Below, piece by piece: positions 15,095 through 23,961 of a stretch of DNA of 64,000 bases. This DNA is from SHLQ01 sp033344795 (GTDB taxonomy: Bacteria; Actinomycetota; Acidimicrobiia; Acidimicrobiales; SHLQ01): contig JAWPMS010000001.1 in NCBI GenBank assembly GCA_033344795.1, positions 3,348,001 to 3,412,000 on the forward strand, given 5' to 3'. The notes beneath the pieces are model-generated. The model was given only the letters and a program-made list of their open reading frames with translations, did not search any database and had not been told where the DNA came from. Made by a program: the position numbers and the translations under genes. How positions within the stretch are numbered: the stretch's first letter is position 1; every line of letters begins with the position of its first letter.

Positions 15095-17722
15095 TCAGTG
15101 GTTTGGGAGGTTGTTGAGCGCGGCTTTGACGCGCTCGGGGGTCAGAGGAACTTCGCGTATTCGGGCGCCGACGGCATCGAACACCGCGTTCGCTATCGCT
15201 GCGCCCATTGGGCCCTGGGCTGCCTCACCGCATCCGAGCGGCGTTTGGTCGGGTCGGTCCAAGAGGATCGTGTCGATGGGGAACGAGTCCCCGAATCGCA
15301 GAACTGGATAGGTCTCCCAGTCGACGCTGGTGACCTGGTCGGGCTTGAGCTGGACTGCTTCTTTCAGGGTCCAACTGGCGGCTTGCACACACCCACCTTC
15401 GAGCTGGTTGCTCACTCCATCGGGGCTGACGATGCGACCGGAGTCCGAGGCGACCGTTGCGTGGTTGATGGTGATCTGGCCCGTATCGCGGTCGACCGTG
15501 AGCTCGACGACCACAGCGAAGTAGGTCGACGCGTTCTTGTATCGGGCAAAAGCAATACCCCGTCCGGTGTCGGCGGGACGTTCGGTATCCCACGCCTTGT
15601 CCGCAACGGCTTCGATGATGGCGATGGCACGCGGGTCATCGAGGTTCGAGAGTCGAAACTCGACCGGGTCGATGCCGCCGTGATGGGCCAGCTCATCGAC
15701 GAAGGACTCGATGGCGAACACATTGGTGTAGGCACCCAAGCCGCGCAGCGCAGAGGTCCGAATGGACCTCGTTTCTGCAAGGTGAACGCGTGCCCGAGCG
15801 TTCTCGATCGCGTACAGCGGGTCGGCATTTCGATGTGCGCCGATGTGGCGGCCTTGCATGGGTTGGGGGAGGGGTCGCTCGAACGGCTCCTCGAGGTGCC
15901 AAGCTGCAAGAAGATTGCTCGACCCATCGTTGCGCGCTCGAGGCCTGGTCGAGTGCGTATAGCTCCAGTTCTCGAGATCGAATGCGGCGATCTTGCCGTC
16001 GTCGACGTCACCGGAGACATTGACGATCATCGCGGGACCATACGGTTCCCATCGATGTTCATCGGCGCGTGACCATGCCAACAAGATCGATCGGTCTGGC
16101 ACCGCCATCGCCAGCAATGCGGCGTCGAGCGACACATCATCGGCACCGTTGTGCCCGTAACACCCGGCCCCCTCGGCGTGTTCGACCCGGACGTTGTCGA
16201 GAGGAAGCTTGACCACTTCTGCAACAGATTCTCGGAGAGGATAGACACCCTGTGTGGGAGACAAAATCGTCAGTTTGTCACCATCGAAACGAGCGACCGC
16301 CGCAGACGGTCCGAGCGAACCGTGCATCGTGAACTGCTTCTTGTACGTTGCGGCGAGATCGAAGCCACCGTCGTCGCGGCGACTTGGTGAGGGCGCCTCG
16401 TAGTCGACACTGGTCCCATCGACCACGTCATACGTGATGAGTGGCATCGCCAGCAGATCCTCGGGTTCCGTCGGTATTGCCGAGGTCCCTTCCCAATCAG
16501 CGAGCGCACGAAGTGCGTCAACCGCGTCGTCGGCTTGTTGTTCGCGCTCTGCGACCACGCCGACGAAACTGCCATTTCGTACCACCGATACGACGCCGGG
16601 CATGGCCTCGACGGACGAGGTGTCGAGCGAGTGAAGCCGGGCCTCGTAGTGTGGCGGGCGCAATATTCGACCGTGTACCGTCGTCTCGTCTCGGAAGTCG
16701 TGGACGTAGGCCTGGACACCTGACATCTTGTTGAGCAGGTCGATGCGGGTGTTCGCACTTTCGGAGCGGATGTCGTCCACGAGACGAGGGCTGGTTGGGT
16801 CAACTTCGACGTTGAATGGGACCCCGCCATGCAGCTGCCAGTACGTGGTTTCTCGACCGGTTGCCGGATCGGTGATCGTGCCATCTGCGACGACCAAGGA
16901 CTCGACGGGAACGCCGAACTCGTCACTGGCTTGCGAGAGCATGATTGCGCGGGCGTGGGCTGCTGCTGCGGCCATTCCCTCGCCGGAGTTCTGCACCGAA
17001 AGGCTTCCCGAGGTGGTTCCTTCGTTGGGAGAAGCGTCGGTATTCGCAGTGAGAGCCACGATTCGGTCGTCGTCAACACCGAGCTGCGTGGCCGCGATGT
17101 GTGCGATGGCGGTGCGGATGCCCTGCCCGATTTCGGACTTCCCTGTTCGAACACTGATCGTGTCGGTCTCGTCGATCTGAATCCACGTGTCAAGTTGTGG
17201 ATTGTCGCGCAATGAGGGTGACGCGGCTGGGGCATAGGGGGATTCTGGGTCGAGCGGTTCCTGCGTACGAAGCTCCCAGATTGGATCCTCAGGATCGCCG
17301 ATTCGGAAGCGGATGGCTCGCCGTACACGGTCGTAGACCCCGCAGCGGCAGATGTTCGTGTCCAGCGCCTCACGGATCTGCGCGTCGTTCGGGTAACGAA
17401 CCTGTCGCAAGAGTCCTTCGGCGGCAACCATCATTCCGGAAATGCAGAAACCACATTGACCGACCTGCTCAGCCAAAAAGAAATCACGGAGGTCTGCGAG
17501 GGACTCGACGGTTTCGATGGGAAGGTCTTCAACATGACCGACTGGCAACTGGCAGCTTGGTTGCGTCCGTCCATCGACGAGAACACAACACGAATAGCAC
17601 TGTTCCTGCGCACAGCCACGTTTGGCCCCATAGAGACCGATGTCGTTTCGCAGGACATCGAGCAAGGGCGTTTGCTCGTCGACGAAGAGTTCATGTGACT
17701 CACCGTTGACAGTGATCTTCAT
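15095..17722 (-). CDS. Molybdenum hydroxylase with fused [2Fe-2S] and molybdopterin-binding parts
   Basis: An 875-residue xanthine-oxidase-family enzyme that would hydroxylate an N-heterocycle or oxidise an aldehyde with water as oxygen donor. The N-terminal 150 residues hold the plant-type cluster (CAQEQCYSCCVLVDG...C) and the second four-Cys cluster (QCGFCISGM and CRCGVYDRV). The remainder is an isoquinoline-1-oxidoreductase-like large subunit: the segment TGKSEIGQGI, the Mo-proximal regions, and a GCGEAAQGP motif near the C-terminus carrying the likely catalytic glutamate. Small and large subunits, usually separate (IorA and IorB), are fused here, with no Tat signal or FAD subunit. The ATG at 17722 overlaps the preceding stop as TGATG. 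It follows the ABC importer genes, so its substrate is probably what they import. Confidence 0.88.
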   Translation of the reverse strand: MKITVNGESHELFVDEQTPLLDVLRNDIGLYGAKRGCAQEQCYSCCVLVDGRTQPSCQLPVGHVEDLPIETVESLADLRDFFLAEQVGQCGFCISGMMVAAEGLLRQVRYPNDAQIREALDTNICRCGVYDRVRRAIRFRIGDPEDPIWELRTQEPLDPESPYAPAASPSLRDNPQLDTWIQIDETDTISVRTGKSEIGQGIRTAIAHIAATQLGVDDDRIVALTANTDASPNEGTTSGSLSVQNSGEGMAAAAAHARAIMLSQASDEFGVPVESLVVADGTITDPATGRETTYWQLHGGVPFNVEVDPTSPRLVDDIRSESANTRIDLLNKMSGVQAYVHDFRDETTVHGRILRPPHYEARLHSLDTSSVEAMPGVVSVVRNGSFVGVVAEREQQADDAVDALRALADWEGTSAIPTEPEDLLAMPLITYDVVDGTSVDYEAPSPSRRDDGGFDLAATYKKQFTMHGSLGPSAAVARFDGDKLTILSPTQGVYPLRESVAEVVKLPLDNVRVEHAEGAGCYGHNGADDVSLDAALLAMAVPDRSILLAWSRADEHRWEPYGPAMIVNVSGDVDDGKIAAFDLENWSYTHSTRPRARNDGSSNLLAAWHLEEPFERPLPQPMQGRHIGAHRNADPLYAIENARARVHLAETRSIRTSALRGLGAYTNVFAIESFVDELAHHGGIDPVEFRLSNLDDPRAIAIIEAVADKAWDTERPADTGRGIAFARYKNASTYFAVVVELTVDRDTGQITINHATVASDSGRIVSPDGVSNQLEGGCVQAASWTLKEAVQLKPDQVTSVDWETYPVLRFGDSFPIDTILLDRPDQTPLGCGEAAQGPMGAAIANAVFDAVGARIREVPLTPERVKAALNNLPNH

Positions 17723-18048
17723 CAGCTCGGCGCGATTCCCTCGACCCAGAAGAGGTTGGCGATGGAGTCGAGATTCTCTTGGGTCACCGCCCGTAGCCGG
17801 AGGATTGTGGGATCTGAGCGGTCTCGTCCGGCAAAGACGCCGAGATCAGCGAGCGTGTCTCGATGGTAGTTCTCGGGTTCGAACGGAAGGTCGACGGAGA
17901 TATCGACCTGCGCCGCGTCGCGGTCGATATCGCTGCTGATCTTTCCGCCGGAGGTGAGTCTGCCGTACACCGGAGCGATGAGCAGAACTGCACTGAGGAT
18001 AATGATGCCGACGAGGGGGCGAATCCACCATGGTCTTTGCTTCTTCAT
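17722..18048 (-). CDS. Small single-span membrane protein of unknown function
   Basis: A 108-residue protein with a basic N-terminus (MKKQRPWWIRP) and one hydrophobic helix (LVGIIILSAVLLIAPVYG), followed by an exported acidic domain of about 80 residues (predicted orientation from the positive-inside rule). I recognise no family. It lies between the second ABC permease and the molybdenum hydroxylase and overlaps both at its ends (ATGA upstream, TGATG downstream), so it is probably made in step with them. It might be an accessory subunit of the importer or anchor part of the oxidoreductase; nothing in the sequence decides this. Confidence 0.65.
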   Translation of the reverse strand: MKKQRPWWIRPLVGIIILSAVLLIAPVYGRLTSGGKISSDIDRDAAQVDISVDLPFEPENYHRDTLADLGVFAGRDRSDPTILRLRAVTQENLDSIANLFWVEGIAPS

Positions 18049-18848
18049 GCCGTGCTCTCCACAAGACCCCATTTTTCGATGGTCCGGCGTTCGAGCGGAG
18101 CCAGAAGGACGCGGTCCATCAACATGCCGATGACTCCGATCGTCAAGGCACCAGCGACGATCTTGTCTGCGCGTGCGAACTCTTGCTGCTCGAAGATCCA
18201 TTGTCCGAGACCCGACGAGGCGCCCACCAGCTCGGCCGCGATCACGGCTCGCCAGCCGAAGCCCAGACCAGATCGCAATCCGGACATGATGTACGGCATT
18301 GCACCAGGGAACACCACTTGTCGTATGACGTCGCGACGGCTGCCACCCAACGTCAGGAGGCTGTCTTCGAGGATCTGCGGCGTGAGGCGAACCCCCAGCA
18401 TCGTGTTGCCAAAGATCAAGAAGAATGCGGCGTTCCAGATGATGAACACGACCATCGGGGTGCCAATGCCGAGCCACGCGATGGCCAGCGGGATCCATGC
18501 GATGCCAGAAATAGCATTCATCGCGGTGACGATCGGGTTGAGCGTTTCCGCCACCCGTTTCGACAAACCAGCGATCAACCCGGCGAAAACACCGGTCGTT
18601 GCTGCGACAACGAACCCAAGAAAGAGGCGCCACATACTCGCGCGCACATTCGACCAATAGTTCGGGTCTTCGAAGGGCACCCGGAACGTATCTGCGATCC
18701 GTGGCAACACGCTGATCGGGTTGTCGTAGACCGCTCGGACCGAGGCCCACAGGGCGATTATCAACAGGAACGGAACGGCGGGGAGGAGAACAACCTTGAT
18801 GCTGTCCCAAACAGATCGCCTGGGTTGTACTGGCGCTGCGACGGTCAT
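18045..18848 (-). CDS. ABC transporter permease, nitrate/taurine (SsuC/TauC) type
   Basis: A 267-residue inner-membrane permease with about six helices. The EAA-type loop that contacts the ATPase is visible (DSLLTLGGSRRDVIRQVVFPGAMPYIMSGLR, roughly residues 160-190 region), and the C-terminal WIFEQQEFARAD segment is typical of the family. Start ATG at 18848 overlaps the stop of the preceding permease as ATGA. It is the second of two paralogous permeases in the operon; they probably form a heterodimer, where most systems of this type use a homodimer. The substrate is unknown. Confidence 0.9.
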   Translation of the reverse strand: MTVAAPVQPRRSVWDSIKVVLLPAVPFLLIIALWASVRAVYDNPISVLPRIADTFRVPFEDPNYWSNVRASMWRLFLGFVVAATTGVFAGLIAGLSKRVAETLNPIVTAMNAISGIAWIPLAIAWLGIGTPMVVFIIWNAAFFLIFGNTMLGVRLTPQILEDSLLTLGGSRRDVIRQVVFPGAMPYIMSGLRSGLGFGWRAVIAAELVGASSGLGQWIFEQQEFARADKIVAGALTIGVIGMLMDRVLLAPLERRTIEKWGLVESTA

Positions 18849-19690
18849 TGGCGCACCATTCCCCACTTCGTGGCCGTGTATTCTTCGACCGGCCGCAGGA
18901 TGAGACGATCCATCAACAGCCAGAGCACGCCTAGGACGATCATTCCGAGCATCACACGTTCGATCACACCAGCGGTGCGAGCGTCGAAGATGTAGAACCC
19001 GAGCCCACCGCCGCCGACGACGAACTCGCCTGCGATCAGTGCACGCCACCCGAAGCCGACGCCGAGGCGCAGGCCGGTCATGACGCTAGGAAACGACCCA
19101 GGAACATACACGTCCTTGATGATGCGAGGCCATGAGGCTCCCATCGAACGCATCGCGTCACGCAGAACTGGCGAGACGGTGCGGACGCCAACCATCGTGT
19201 TGAACACGACGGGAAAGATCATTGTGTAGATGATCACCGATGAGATCGTGCGTTCGGTGAAGCCGAACCACGAGATCATCAGAGGTAACCACGCAATGCC
19301 GGACACGGCGTTGAAAAAACGCAGCGTTGGTTCAGCCGCCTTTGCGATGTCTTTGTCGAGACCCAGCAGCCAGCCGGTCGGAATGCCGACCAAGATGCCG
19401 ATCAGCACCCCGAAGCCCAATCGTTGCAGGCTTTGCACGATGTAGGCCGGGAGCACACCTTCGCGAGTGGACTCGAAGAACGCGTCGACCACTGTGCCGG
19501 GTGCGACCAGCTTGGTCGGGGCGGGGTCAAAATACGCGTGGATGCCCCACCACAGAATGATCAGCCCAACGAATGGGAGGAATGCACGCAGGATCCCATA
19601 GACCTTCTTGTTTCGTTCACCGCGCTTATGCTCTGCGAGCAACGCCCCAGAGAATGCACTGGGGTCGACGGCATTTGCCACGTTGCTCAC
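18845..19690 (-). CDS. ABC transporter permease, nitrate/taurine (SsuC/TauC) type
   Basis: A 281-residue permease paralogous to the next gene, with about six helices and the ATPase-contact loop (RDAMRSMGASWPRIIKDVYVPGSFPSVM, about residues 180-207). The C-terminal GGGLGFYIFDARTAG segment fits the family. I chose GTG at 19690 (MSNVANAVDPSAF), two bases after the upstream stop with GGAAGAAG eight bases before it; the longer open frame starting at 19774 lies inside the ATPase gene. Two permeases in one operon suggest a heteromeric importer. Neighbours supply the ATPase and the binding lipoprotein. Confidence 0.88.
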   Translation of the reverse strand: MSNVANAVDPSAFSGALLAEHKRGERNKKVYGILRAFLPFVGLIILWWGIHAYFDPAPTKLVAPGTVVDAFFESTREGVLPAYIVQSLQRLGFGVLIGILVGIPTGWLLGLDKDIAKAAEPTLRFFNAVSGIAWLPLMISWFGFTERTISSVIIYTMIFPVVFNTMVGVRTVSPVLRDAMRSMGASWPRIIKDVYVPGSFPSVMTGLRLGVGFGWRALIAGEFVVGGGGLGFYIFDARTAGVIERVMLGMIVLGVLWLLMDRLILRPVEEYTATKWGMVRQ

Positions 19691-19692
19691 GC

Positions 19693-20538
19693 TCAGACTT
19701 CTTCCGCTGTGCCATCTGCGACCATCGTGGCTTCGTGCTCGCCTTTGACAAGACCGAGCACCTCGTCGACGCACTGAGCCATGGCAGGCTCGTTGCTCAT
19801 CGACAGCCAGGTTCGCTCAGAACGCGGAATCGGTACGACGACCGCTTCCTTGACGCGTCCAGGCCGAGCGGTCATCGCGATCACCCGATCACCGAGGAAT
19901 ACGGCTTCCTCCACCGAGTGCGTGATGAAGAACACCGTTTTGCCGGTTTCGACTGAAATCCGGTTGAGCTCTTCTTGCAACGTCTGGCGAGTCATCGCAT
20001 CGACAGCCGCGAATGGCTCATCCATCAGAATGATCTCGGGATTCGCCGCCCAAGTTCGTGCAACAGCCACACGCTGTCGCATGCCACCGGACAGCTGATG
20101 GGGGTGATGGTTTTCGAAACCAGCGAGGCCGACGAGCTCAATCAACTCGCCGACCCGCTGGTCACGCTCAGCTTTCGGCACTTTCTGGATTTCCAGTCCG
20201 TGCGCGATGTTTCGGTACACGTTGCGCCACGGCAAAATCGCCAACTCCTGGAAGACGACGCCACGATCGGGACCAGGTTTGGTGATCGCCTTGTCGCCGA
20301 CGCGGGCCTCCCCCTGACTCGGCTTGATGAAGCCGGCCAGGATCTTCAGCAACGTGGTCTTACCGCAGCCGGAAGGTCCGACCACGGTGACAAACTCACC
20401 CGGCTGGATCTGAAGGTTGATGTCGTCGAGCGCATGTACCGTCGTGCCTGTTTGCTGGTCGATAAACCAGTGACTCAGGTGATCGACGGTGAGCGTAGCG
20501 GAGGCCGCTGGTGCGGCCCCCGCCCGTTCAGTCGTCAT
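19693..20538 (-). CDS. ABC transporter ATP-binding protein, nitrate/sulfonate/taurine type
   Basis: A 281-residue ATPase of the SsuB/TauB type. Walker A (GPSGCGKTT) is at about residues 54-62, the LPWR segment (ELAILPWRNVYRN) at about 95-107, the signature LSGGMRQRVAVART near 150, Walker B (IILMDEP) near 170, and the H-loop in FFITHSVEEA. A roughly 60-residue C-terminal tail (ERTWLSMSNEPAMAQCVDEV onward) is typical. Start ATG at 20538. It resembles the truncated ATPase at 1-630 and serves the permeases and lipoprotein around it. The complete importer (binding protein, ATPase, two permeases) lies at the head of the operon under operator site 5. Confidence 0.93.
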   Translation of the reverse strand: MTTERAGAAPAASATLTVDHLSHWFIDQQTGTTVHALDDINLQIQPGEFVTVVGPSGCGKTTLLKILAGFIKPSQGEARVGDKAITKPGPDRGVVFQELAILPWRNVYRNIAHGLEIQKVPKAERDQRVGELIELVGLAGFENHHPHQLSGGMRQRVAVARTWAANPEIILMDEPFAAVDAMTRQTLQEELNRISVETGKTVFFITHSVEEAVFLGDRVIAMTARPGRVKEAVVVPIPRSERTWLSMSNEPAMAQCVDEVLGLVKGEHEATMVADGTAEEV

Positions 20539-20550
20539 TGTTGATAGGCC

Positions 20551-21747
20551 CTATCCCGCGTAGTTCGCGCAGTCTTCGACGTTCTCGGGCAGAGGTGGAA
20601 GGTCAGCGATCCACTCAGGGTTCTCGGCCAACACCTCGTCGAGGAGCGATGAGTCCGTGAGGTCATCACCGGTGTGCGGCGTGTCGAGCTCGAAGCGGCC
20701 CTGCTCGACCAGCTGTGCAGAGGTCGCCTCGGCTGCGTGACGGATGCAGATCGAGATCCGGGGATCGTACGAGTTGCGCTTCATTGCCTCGATGGCGTCT
20801 TCCTCAGTCACGCCTTGGATGTAGTTGAGCACGACAGGCGCAGCACCCTCAGGATCTTGACGGATGAGGTAGGTCGCTTCGACAACACCCTCGATGAAGG
20901 CCTTGAAGACATCTCGTCTTTGTTCCATCTGACCATCCACGGCACCAATGCCGATGGCGCTTCCGGTGTGTGCCTCGTTCGGGGTCATGTCGACACCGTT
21001 CTCGCCGAGCTGACGAAGAGCCGAGGTGCGGAACGGATCCCAAGGAATCACTGCATCGACGTCACCGTTGACCACTGCGGTCAGCATGTCAGGTGCGCCC
21101 ATGGTGACGATCTCGATGTCATCTTCGGTGAGGCCGTTGGCGGAAAGGAAACCGCCGAGGTATGCGCGTGGCGTGCCGCCACCGGTCACACCGACCGTCT
21201 TGCCGACGATGCTCTGAGGATCGGTGGACAGACCACGATCGACTCGACCGACGATGCTGATCCAGTCCACGTAGCTGGCATTCAGGGCATCACTGTTGTA
21301 CGGAGCGATGAGCTTGGTGAGCAAGCCACCCGCACGCTGCGGTGGAACACCGGTCGTTGCATTCACTGCACCGAACTCGGCTTGTCCCGCTTCGAGGCCA
21401 GCGGCGATGTCTGCTCCGCCGCCGAGAATCTGCACATCGACGTTCAGGCCTCGATCGGCCCAAAGACCGAAGTCGGAAGCCAAGAACGCAGGCAGGTGCG
21501 CCATGTTGTTCACTGCCAGGTAGCCAACGTCCTCGAACTCAACAGGCTCTTCTTCCATGGCCTCGGTTGTGGCTGGCTCTTCTTCCATGGCCTCGGTTGT
21601 GGCTGGCTCTTCTTCCATGGCCTCAGTGGTTGCCGGCGTGTCATCGGCAGCGACGGTGGTGTCCGTCGCGGTCGCGTCGTCGTCGGAGCCGCATGCTGTC
21701 GCAAGTAATGCGAGTGCAAACAGCGCTACTAAAAGTCGCCTCATCAT
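20551..21747 (-). CDS. Solute-binding lipoprotein of nitrate/sulfonate/taurine-type ABC importer
   Basis: A lipoprotein of about 398 residues. The signal peptide MMRRLLVALFALALLATAC ends in a lipobox (LATAC), so it is lipid-anchored outside the membrane. A low-complexity linker follows, with three copies of ATTEAMEEEP. The mature domain (from about residue 75) has the NMT1/TauA-type pattern: VGYLAVNNMAHLPAFLASDFGLW, VGKTVGVTGGGTPRAYLG and DAVIPWDPFR. I prefer the ATG at 21747, nine bases after AGGGG, over an upstream ATG at 21765. It captures the solute for the permeases that follow. It is first gene of the ten-gene operon. The ligand is unknown; a substrate for the molybdenum hydroxylase is likely by context. 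Confidence 0.9.
   Translation of the reverse strand: MMRRLLVALFALALLATACGSDDDATATDTTVAADDTPATTEAMEEEPATTEAMEEEPATTEAMEEEPVEFEDVGYLAVNNMAHLPAFLASDFGLWADRGLNVDVQILGGGADIAAGLEAGQAEFGAVNATTGVPPQRAGGLLTKLIAPYNSDALNASYVDWISIVGRVDRGLSTDPQSIVGKTVGVTGGGTPRAYLGGFLSANGLTEDDIEIVTMGAPDMLTAVVNGDVDAVIPWDPFRTSALRQLGENGVDMTPNEAHTGSAIGIGAVDGQMEQRRDVFKAFIEGVVEATYLIRQDPEGAAPVVLNYIQGVTEEDAIEAMKRNSYDPRISICIRHAAEATSAQLVEQGRFELDTPHTGDDLTDSSLLDEVLAENPEWIADLPPLPENVEDCANYAG
21545..21634 (-). repeat. Three tandem 30-bp repeats in the lipoprotein linker
   Basis: Three copies with an exact 30-bp period (ggctcttcttccatggcctc at 21545, 21575 and 21605) encode the linker ATTEAMEEEP three times. The first two are identical and the third diverges at its end. 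The in-frame period means copy number can change without frameshift. Confidence 0.9.
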
Positions 21748-21807
21748 TCGAAAATTACCCCTCATTCATGGTCTCTGCTGAACAGCTCTGCTCACAGTAA
21801 TCGACCG

Positions 21808-21826
21808 GTGATGCACAATATATGAT
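21808..21826. promoter_or_regulatory. 19-bp palindromic operator, site 5, ahead of the ten-gene operon
   Basis: The sequence gtgatgcacaatatatgat matches 13 of 16 informative positions; its right half is perfect. It lies about 60 bases upstream of the lipoprotein start at 21747 and just beyond the end of the M24 gene to its right, so it should govern the leftward operon from 21747 to 11699. Confidence 0.65.
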
Positions 21827-21866
21827 TTGACCCGGTCATGTCACGTCGCGGTCGATTTCTCACAAT

Positions 21867-23102
21867 TCAGAGCATCAAGCGCTCTTCATATTCGACACGC
21901 GACAAGATCTCGGCCTCGCCGTCGGTGATCAGGACCATGTCCTCGATGCGGACACCTCCGCCACCGCGAACGTCGGGGACCCACACCAACGGTTCGACGG
22001 CAAAGACCATGCCCGGCTTGAACTCGACGCCCGTTGCGCCCGGCAAGGTCTCTCCGATGTATGGAGGTTCGTTCGCTCCGACACCGATACCGTGGCCAAT
22101 GAAGAGGCTGAACATGTGCTCGGCGAGGCCGTAGTCGCCGACCTTGTTGATGATCGCGTCGGCCGCATCGATGTTCGTGAATCCGGGACGCATCTTTTCG
22201 ACGCCTGCCATGATCCCCTCGTACACGGCGGTGTATATCGTTTTTTGTTGCTTCGATGCCTTTCCGATGATCGTGGTTCGACCAATGTCGGCGAAGTATC
22301 CATTCCACATGGCGCCGATGTCGATGAAACAAAGGTCTGAGTTGCGCGCCAGCTTGTCGGTTGCGAGGCGATGTGGAGGCGACATGTGCTCGCCGGTCGC
22401 AACGAATGGTGTGACCACGTGGGCCATCTCACCGCCGAGGTGGAACAGGGTCTGCATGGCATCGCCGGCGATCTCGAGCTCACGTTTGCCCGCGCGAGTG
22501 GAGTCGAGCGCGCGTTGGGTCACCGCATCACCAATTGCGCACGATTCGTGGAGGATCTGAATCTCGACGTCGGACTTGATCAGGCGTGCGTTCTGCATGA
22601 CGACGTCGCCATCGATGAGTTCGATGTGCGGGAGATGCTTGCGGAGGGCATCGATGAAGGAGATGTTTGCGGCGTCGACGCCAAGACGACCACTGTCGAG
22701 CTTTCGGTTCTCGAGAATGGGCTTCAGGATGTCGCTGACAAAACCGTCGACGAGCTCGGCCTGTTCCATGATCGGGATCGCGTGTGATTCGCCAATCCAC
22801 GACATGCCCATGCGAGCCTTGTCGAGTTCGCCGCCCGAGCACAACAAGACCGGGTCGTCGTCAGGTTGAAGAAGTGCACCGTTGAGCGACATGGTCTTGC
22901 CCGCAATGAGCTGTGCGCGCAGCGATGTGAGGTAGCGAACGTTCTCGTCCTTCCAGACGAGCAGGCCATCGATGTTTGCCTCACGCATTTCTCGCTGGGC
23001 GTTCTCGACCCTCTCGCGTCGCATGCGGGGAAGGTCATAACGATCCTCCCAGTCAACGGCGAACGGACCTTTGGCATATCCGGGCATCTCGTGTTTCCTC
23101 AC
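21867..23102 (-). CDS. M24-family metallopeptidase (Xaa-Pro dipeptidase/creatinase fold)
   Basis: A 411-residue pita-bread-fold enzyme with an N-terminal creatinase-like domain (about 1-175) and a C-terminal dinuclear-metal domain. All five ligands are visible: Asp261 (FIDIGAMWNG), Asp272 (FADIGRT), His337 (FIGHGIGVG), Glu370 (FAVEPLV) and Glu387 (VRIEDMV). It could be a proline-specific dipeptidase, or a catabolic relative such as creatinase. Start GTG at 23102; a nearby operator at 23114-23132 suggests a short leader or none. It is divergent from an SDR/2-hydroxyacid dehydrogenase pair. In such a cluster a small-molecule amidohydrolytic or lyase role is as likely as peptidase. A second, ligand-deficient paralogue is at 31052. 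Confidence 0.87.
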   Translation of the reverse strand: MRKHEMPGYAKGPFAVDWEDRYDLPRMRRERVENAQREMREANIDGLLVWKDENVRYLTSLRAQLIAGKTMSLNGALLQPDDDPVLLCSGGELDKARMGMSWIGESHAIPIMEQAELVDGFVSDILKPILENRKLDSGRLGVDAANISFIDALRKHLPHIELIDGDVVMQNARLIKSDVEIQILHESCAIGDAVTQRALDSTRAGKRELEIAGDAMQTLFHLGGEMAHVVTPFVATGEHMSPPHRLATDKLARNSDLCFIDIGAMWNGYFADIGRTTIIGKASKQQKTIYTAVYEGIMAGVEKMRPGFTNIDAADAIINKVGDYGLAEHMFSLFIGHGIGVGANEPPYIGETLPGATGVEFKPGMVFAVEPLVWVPDVRGGGGVRIEDMVLITDGEAEILSRVEYEERLML

Positions 23103-23113
23103 ATCATCGACGG

Positions 23114-23132
23114 ATCATATATTGTGTACGAT
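23114..23132. promoter_or_regulatory. 19-bp palindromic operator, site 6
   Basis: The sequence atcatatattgtgtacgat matches 15 of 16 informative positions. It lies 11 bases upstream of the leftward M24 start (23102) and 67 bases upstream of the rightward SDR start (23200). It ends in TACGAT rightward and its complement gives TATGAT leftward, so both ends could be -10 hexamers. Confidence 0.7.
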
Positions 23133-23199
23133 AGCCCCGTCTCGGTCATCCATGTGTGTGGAAATTCGACCTGAAGAGACTTTGTTCGAGGAGGACCCT

Positions 23200-23949
23200 A
23201 TGCCACTTACCGGTAACGATGTTGCGCTAGTCACCGGAGCGTCGAGCGGAATCGGCGAAGCAACCGTCGTGGCATTGCGCGAACGAGGCGTTGTGGTGCA
23301 TGCCGCCGCGCGCCGCCTCGACCGGCTCGAGGAGTTGGCGGAACGCACGGGCTGCATTCCGCATCAACTCGACGTCCGCGACCGCGACGCCGTGACCGAA
23401 ATCGGTGAGACCGTCCCCGTAGACATTCTGGTGAACAATGCTGGCTTGGGACGAGCGCTCGGCTCACTCTGGACTGCACCCATCGAAGACATCGAAATGA
23501 CGATCGACACCAACGTCACCTCCGCAATCCACATGGTCAGGGCGGTCTTGCCGGGCATGGTCGAGCGCGGCAAGGGTCACATCGTCAACATGAGTTCGGT
23601 TCTGGCTCTTTACCCTGCGCCGGCAGCGCTCTACGGCGCGACAAAGGGAGCGATGCACAAGCTCTCCCGAGACCTGCGCCTCGAGCTGCAAGGCACCGGT
23701 GTACGCGTCACCGAGATCAACCCGGGTCGTGTGACCACCGAGTTCTACAGCGTCGCGATCGACGATGCGGATAAGCTCGCACAGACCACCGACACCGGTA
23801 TCGAGGAAGTCACCGCCGCCGATGTCGCTGCGTCGATCGTTCATGTGGTGGACGCCCCCTGGCGGGTCAACATCAGCCAACTCGAGATCGTGCCAACCGA
23901 GCAGACCTACGGTGGCTCACAATTCGTGCCATTCACTGGCCGACAATAA
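23200..23949 (+). CDS. Short-chain dehydrogenase/reductase (SDR), YdfG/serine-dehydrogenase-like
   Basis: A 249-residue classical SDR. The cofactor motif TGASSGIGEA is at residues 13-22, NNAG at about 81-84, the catalytic serine in MSSVLALYPAPAA and the YxxxK-type motif in YGATKGAMHK. It resembles the YdfG group that oxidises 3-hydroxy acids such as serine or 3-hydroxypropionate. I chose ATG at 23200, preceded by GAGGAGG; a longer open frame passes through the operator. The 2-hydroxyacid dehydrogenase follows after 12 bases in the same operon. Together they could interconvert a hydroxy acid and its keto acid. Confidence 0.9.
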   Translation: MPLTGNDVALVTGASSGIGEATVVALRERGVVVHAAARRLDRLEELAERTGCIPHQLDVRDRDAVTEIGETVPVDILVNNAGLGRALGSLWTAPIEDIEMTIDTNVTSAIHMVRAVLPGMVERGKGHIVNMSSVLALYPAPAALYGATKGAMHKLSRDLRLELQGTGVRVTEINPGRVTTEFYSVAIDDADKLAQTTDTGIEEVTAADVAASIVHVVDAPWRVNISQLEIVPTEQTYGGSQFVPFTGRQ

Positions 23950-23961
23950 GGAGACAATTCC

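Noticed and set aside
21545..21634. Possible CRISPR array from 30-bp repeats
   Set aside because: The repeats are directly adjacent with no spacers and encode an in-frame protein linker.
22231..22250. An AT-rich TGTATATCG stretch as a further operator
   Set aside because: It is inside the M24 coding region and does not fit the palindrome consensus.
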